From Tenodera sinensis (lineage: Eukaryota; Arthropoda; Insecta; Mantodea; Mantidae), in the NCBI GenBank assembly GCA_030765045.1, contig CM060962.1, positions 263,326,147-263,390,146 of the forward strand: DNA of 64,000 nucleotides. Reading direction: 5' to 3'. The position numbers and the translations under genes were made by a program. Below are positions 61,860 to 64,000 of the stretch, one piece after another (the stretch's first letter is position 1; each line of letters starts with the position of its first letter). Below the pieces are notes generated by a model that saw only the letters and a list, made by a program, of their open reading frames with translations, was not told where the DNA came from and ran no database searches.

Positions 61860-62243
61860 GACCTCTCAATTCTGCTGCCAACAACGGACTTTATGAGTGG
61901 GATGTAGTAGTGGAGAGTGGGACGTGTTAGCGCCCGAGCCCCCTCCTGATGGTAAATGCGGTCTTCGCAACCGGGAAATAGAGTTGCAAGCAGAGAACCA
62001 GGATCGAGGAGAGAGATCCACAGCCTGATGCGAGGATGAGGAGGAAGATGATATGAAATGAAGGTGAAAGTGATAAGAGGAAAGGTTATGATGGAGCAGT
62101 TGGCGGAATAAATGGGGGAAAACCGGAGAAAAACCACCCATATGAAACTTTGTCCATCACAAATCGGACACGTGGTCTCCTGGGATTGGACCGGCTGCCC
62201 TGGTGAGAGGCGAACGGTTTAGCCAGTTGGCCACAGTGCCGCT
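61860..62243 (-). mobile_element. tRNA-derived SINE (family B)
   Basis: On the minus strand AGCGGCACTGTGGCCAACTG and CGGTCCAATCCCAGGAG form the decayed tRNA-like head, followed by TTTTTCTCCGGTTTTCCCCC and a long CT-rich body. Two minus frames of 91 and 100 codons are not genes. Confidence 0.72.
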
Positions 62244-62261
62244 TATATATTGTCTGTCATT

Positions 62262-62548
62262 CCAGTATAGAGTATTTTAATCATAATCGCTAAATATGAT
62301 TTTGAGAAACTAAAACACAACAATTTTTCCATGTAAAAGGAAGCCTGGGATGGCGAGATTATGTTGAAAATGTTCGCGTCGGAATCTTGGAACATGCTTA
62401 ACTTACATAAGCGGAACCTCATGGGAAAATGTTTTGTTTTGGATTAAAGGGCCCCCAAAAGGTCTATTTACTGTAAAATTTTGATATAGAATTTTCGGTG
62501 AAAAGCAATATTTCCCCTTCTTAAAATAGATAAGTAGTAAAGAGTAGG
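62262..62548 (+). repeat. 840-bp repeat, 3' portion
   Basis: TTTTAATCATAATCGCTAAA to AGTAGTAAAGAGTAG. The SINE lies directly at its left. Confidence 0.68.
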
Positions 62549-63188
62549 TTACAGATTGTGCAACGGAGGGGCACATCTTGTATCTACCATCCTCCAGGAG
62601 GAACTACGGAAGGCTGCAGATACACGGCGTAATGGATAATTACAGCTGAAACAAACTGGTATTTCATTGTGTAAAATACAAAAATAATCTTGACGAAACG
62701 CACGCATAGTCCACACTGCTTACTTAGTTTGAACTGCACCGTGTAGCCTGCTGGTATGGAGGGAGGTACGCAGCTGAGTAGGGCAGGTGGCTCCTAGGGG
62801 ACACGCCTGCTTTAGTATATTACCATGTGTGTAAAATGAAACAATGAAACTAAGGGTCAATAGGCACCTTGCATAACTCTCAATTTTTAAAAATCCATAG
62901 GTGACTCTACCGTAGCCTCTCGTTGAAAACATTCCTGTAGTTAAACAACCAAATGAAGTCAGCTTTTACATGGAAGTTGAATGCAAAAATAGATAAGTCC
63001 GACCTTTCAATCTGCTTCACTTCAGAGCCCTGTTTAAAGACTAAGCAATAAACTTACGTAACGGAACTTGGAAGCATCAAAGAACAAATTCTCTGTCCTA
63101 TATTCAACTTTTGGTGTGTGTTATGCTTTTTTTCACTTTACGACTAATAATATTCAAGTAAAGACATACTACTTCTCTGTTGTTACAG
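62549..63188. other. Intron upstream of the TPR exon
   Basis: No other exon is seen. The T-rich stretch at about 63125-63140, with the TTACAG acceptor, serves the exon. Confidence 0.55.
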
Positions 63189-63332
63189 GCTATGGCCAAC
63201 ATATGCTAGTGCCCACAATAACCTGGGTACCTTGATGAGTGCTACAAAGGAGGCAGAAAGTCACTTCTTGGCAGCCATACGATACTCACCCAACCACGTG
63301 AATGCCCACTACAATCTAGGACAAGTATACAG
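63189..63332 (+). CDS. Internal coding exon of a TPR protein, probably a TMTC-family (TMTC1-like) protein O-mannosyltransferase
   Basis: The open segment encodes 47 full codons plus split codons at both ends (phase 2 in and out, 144 bp, so skipping it would keep the frame). The acceptor is a pyrimidine-rich stretch ending TTACAG at 63188 and the donor is CAG|GTAAGA at 63332/63333. The peptide holds a TPR helix pair: YASAHNNLGTL, then EAESHFLAAI, then SPNHVNAHYNLGQVY opening the next repeat. The spacing (Pro-x-Tyr...NNLGTL...EA...A+...P-x-H...A-x-x-NLG) matches TMTC1-type TPRs. TMTC proteins are polytopic ER membrane enzymes whose lumenal TPRs accompany O-mannosylation of cadherins. The membrane part and remaining TPR exons are not in this window; they should lie upstream and downstream in the same direction. 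Family assignment is fairly firm, the TMTC member less so. A generic TPR protein is the alternative. Confidence 0.78.
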
Positions 63333-64000
63333 GTAAGATTAATCTCTTCTGACATGGTCTCTATTTGACAGGGCAACATTACTATCAATTTACCATCAAT
63401 TTACACAGCCGACGCGTACGTCAGAAGTGGTGCTAGGTGTACCAGGAACTGTCACAATATCTATGATTTTTGTGTAGTTAGACCTTGTTTATTTCTTCTA
63501 GTTCACCAGTTATGCAAAATTCACTCAACATGAAGAAGACTTCAGACGTTTTTCATAGAAAATTCAAGATATACATTTCTTTTGTCAAGAAAATCTTCTA
63601 AACACTGGCTTTCAACTCTAGCAATGCCAATGCTTATTACAGAACTTATACTACCAATGGCGGTGGTACTTACTGGCCACCACTAGCAACAAAATGTCTG
63701 AGCTATTTTGAAAGCAAATTTATTTTAAAATTGGGTATTATATCTTGTCACATCTGTAAAGATAACATTCAGAATTGTTTAGCTACTTATTTTTTTACTT
63801 TTTTACATGGGGGGGGGGGGGTACTTTATGATGACCTTAACATTTCATTGTTTCTCAAATATACCAGCAATGAAAACTTTGAAACAATTACGCAATTCAG
63901 TAATAATAACAGTGGTTGACAATAATTATTAACTGCGTGCCCTTAATCAAACAATTAAAAGAATTACAGAAGGTGGGTTACTATTGCTAGGGTTAATGGA
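63333..64000. other. Intron downstream of the TPR exon
   Basis: GTAAGA donor, an 840-bp repeat fragment and a G12 run near 63810. No further exon before the window ends. Confidence 0.6.
63450..63610 (+). repeat. 840-bp repeat fragment in the intron after the TPR exon
   Basis: TTCACCAGTTATGCAAAATT and TTCAAGATATACATTTCTTT are recognisable. Confidence 0.6.

Overview
This window is nuclear DNA of an animal with a large, repeat-packed genome. The AT-rich, intron-like sequence, the single TPR exon with canonical splice sites, tRNA-derived SINEs, hAT and mariner-type transposons and a LINE all fit an arthropod. My best guess is a polyneopteran insect such as a cockroach or termite relative; that is an inference, not something the sequence proves. 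There is no bacterial gene organisation, no operon and no CRISPR array.

Only one host coding segment is convincing: a 144-bp plus-strand exon at 63189-63332. It encodes TPR repeats closely resembling the TMTC family of ER protein O-mannosyltransferases. The other 63 kb is either a long upstream intron of that gene or intergenic DNA.

The rest is a graveyard of mobile elements. The dominant component is an apparently non-coding repeat of about 840 bp with inverted ends built on ACTTTCTCTACT / AGTAGAGAAAGT. I count about 28 copies or fragments in both orientations (plus orientation = GTTGCACTCACATGACTTTC end on the left). Other elements have inserted into several copies: a SINE at 29.7 kb with a 10-bp target duplication, a palindromic mariner-like element at 40.2-41.0 kb, and a 586-bp LTR-like piece at 46.6 kb.

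The clearest autonomous-type remnants are as follows. 12391-15238 is a foldback transposon with two equal 933-bp, nearly identical inverted arms, an ATGT target duplication and a broken N-terminal transposase gene (Sola-like by inference). 21610-22464 and 34367-35223 are two hAT elements of about 855 bp, each with an exact 8-bp target duplication; the second carries a decayed GTF2IRD2/ZBED-like transposase C-terminus. 31.5-32.4 kb holds a LINE reverse-transcriptase remnant followed by an 835-bp GAT/GGT trinucleotide array. Several tRNA-derived SINE families and many microsatellites, some grown inside the dominant repeat, fill in the rest. Regions without a recognised element are listed explicitly.
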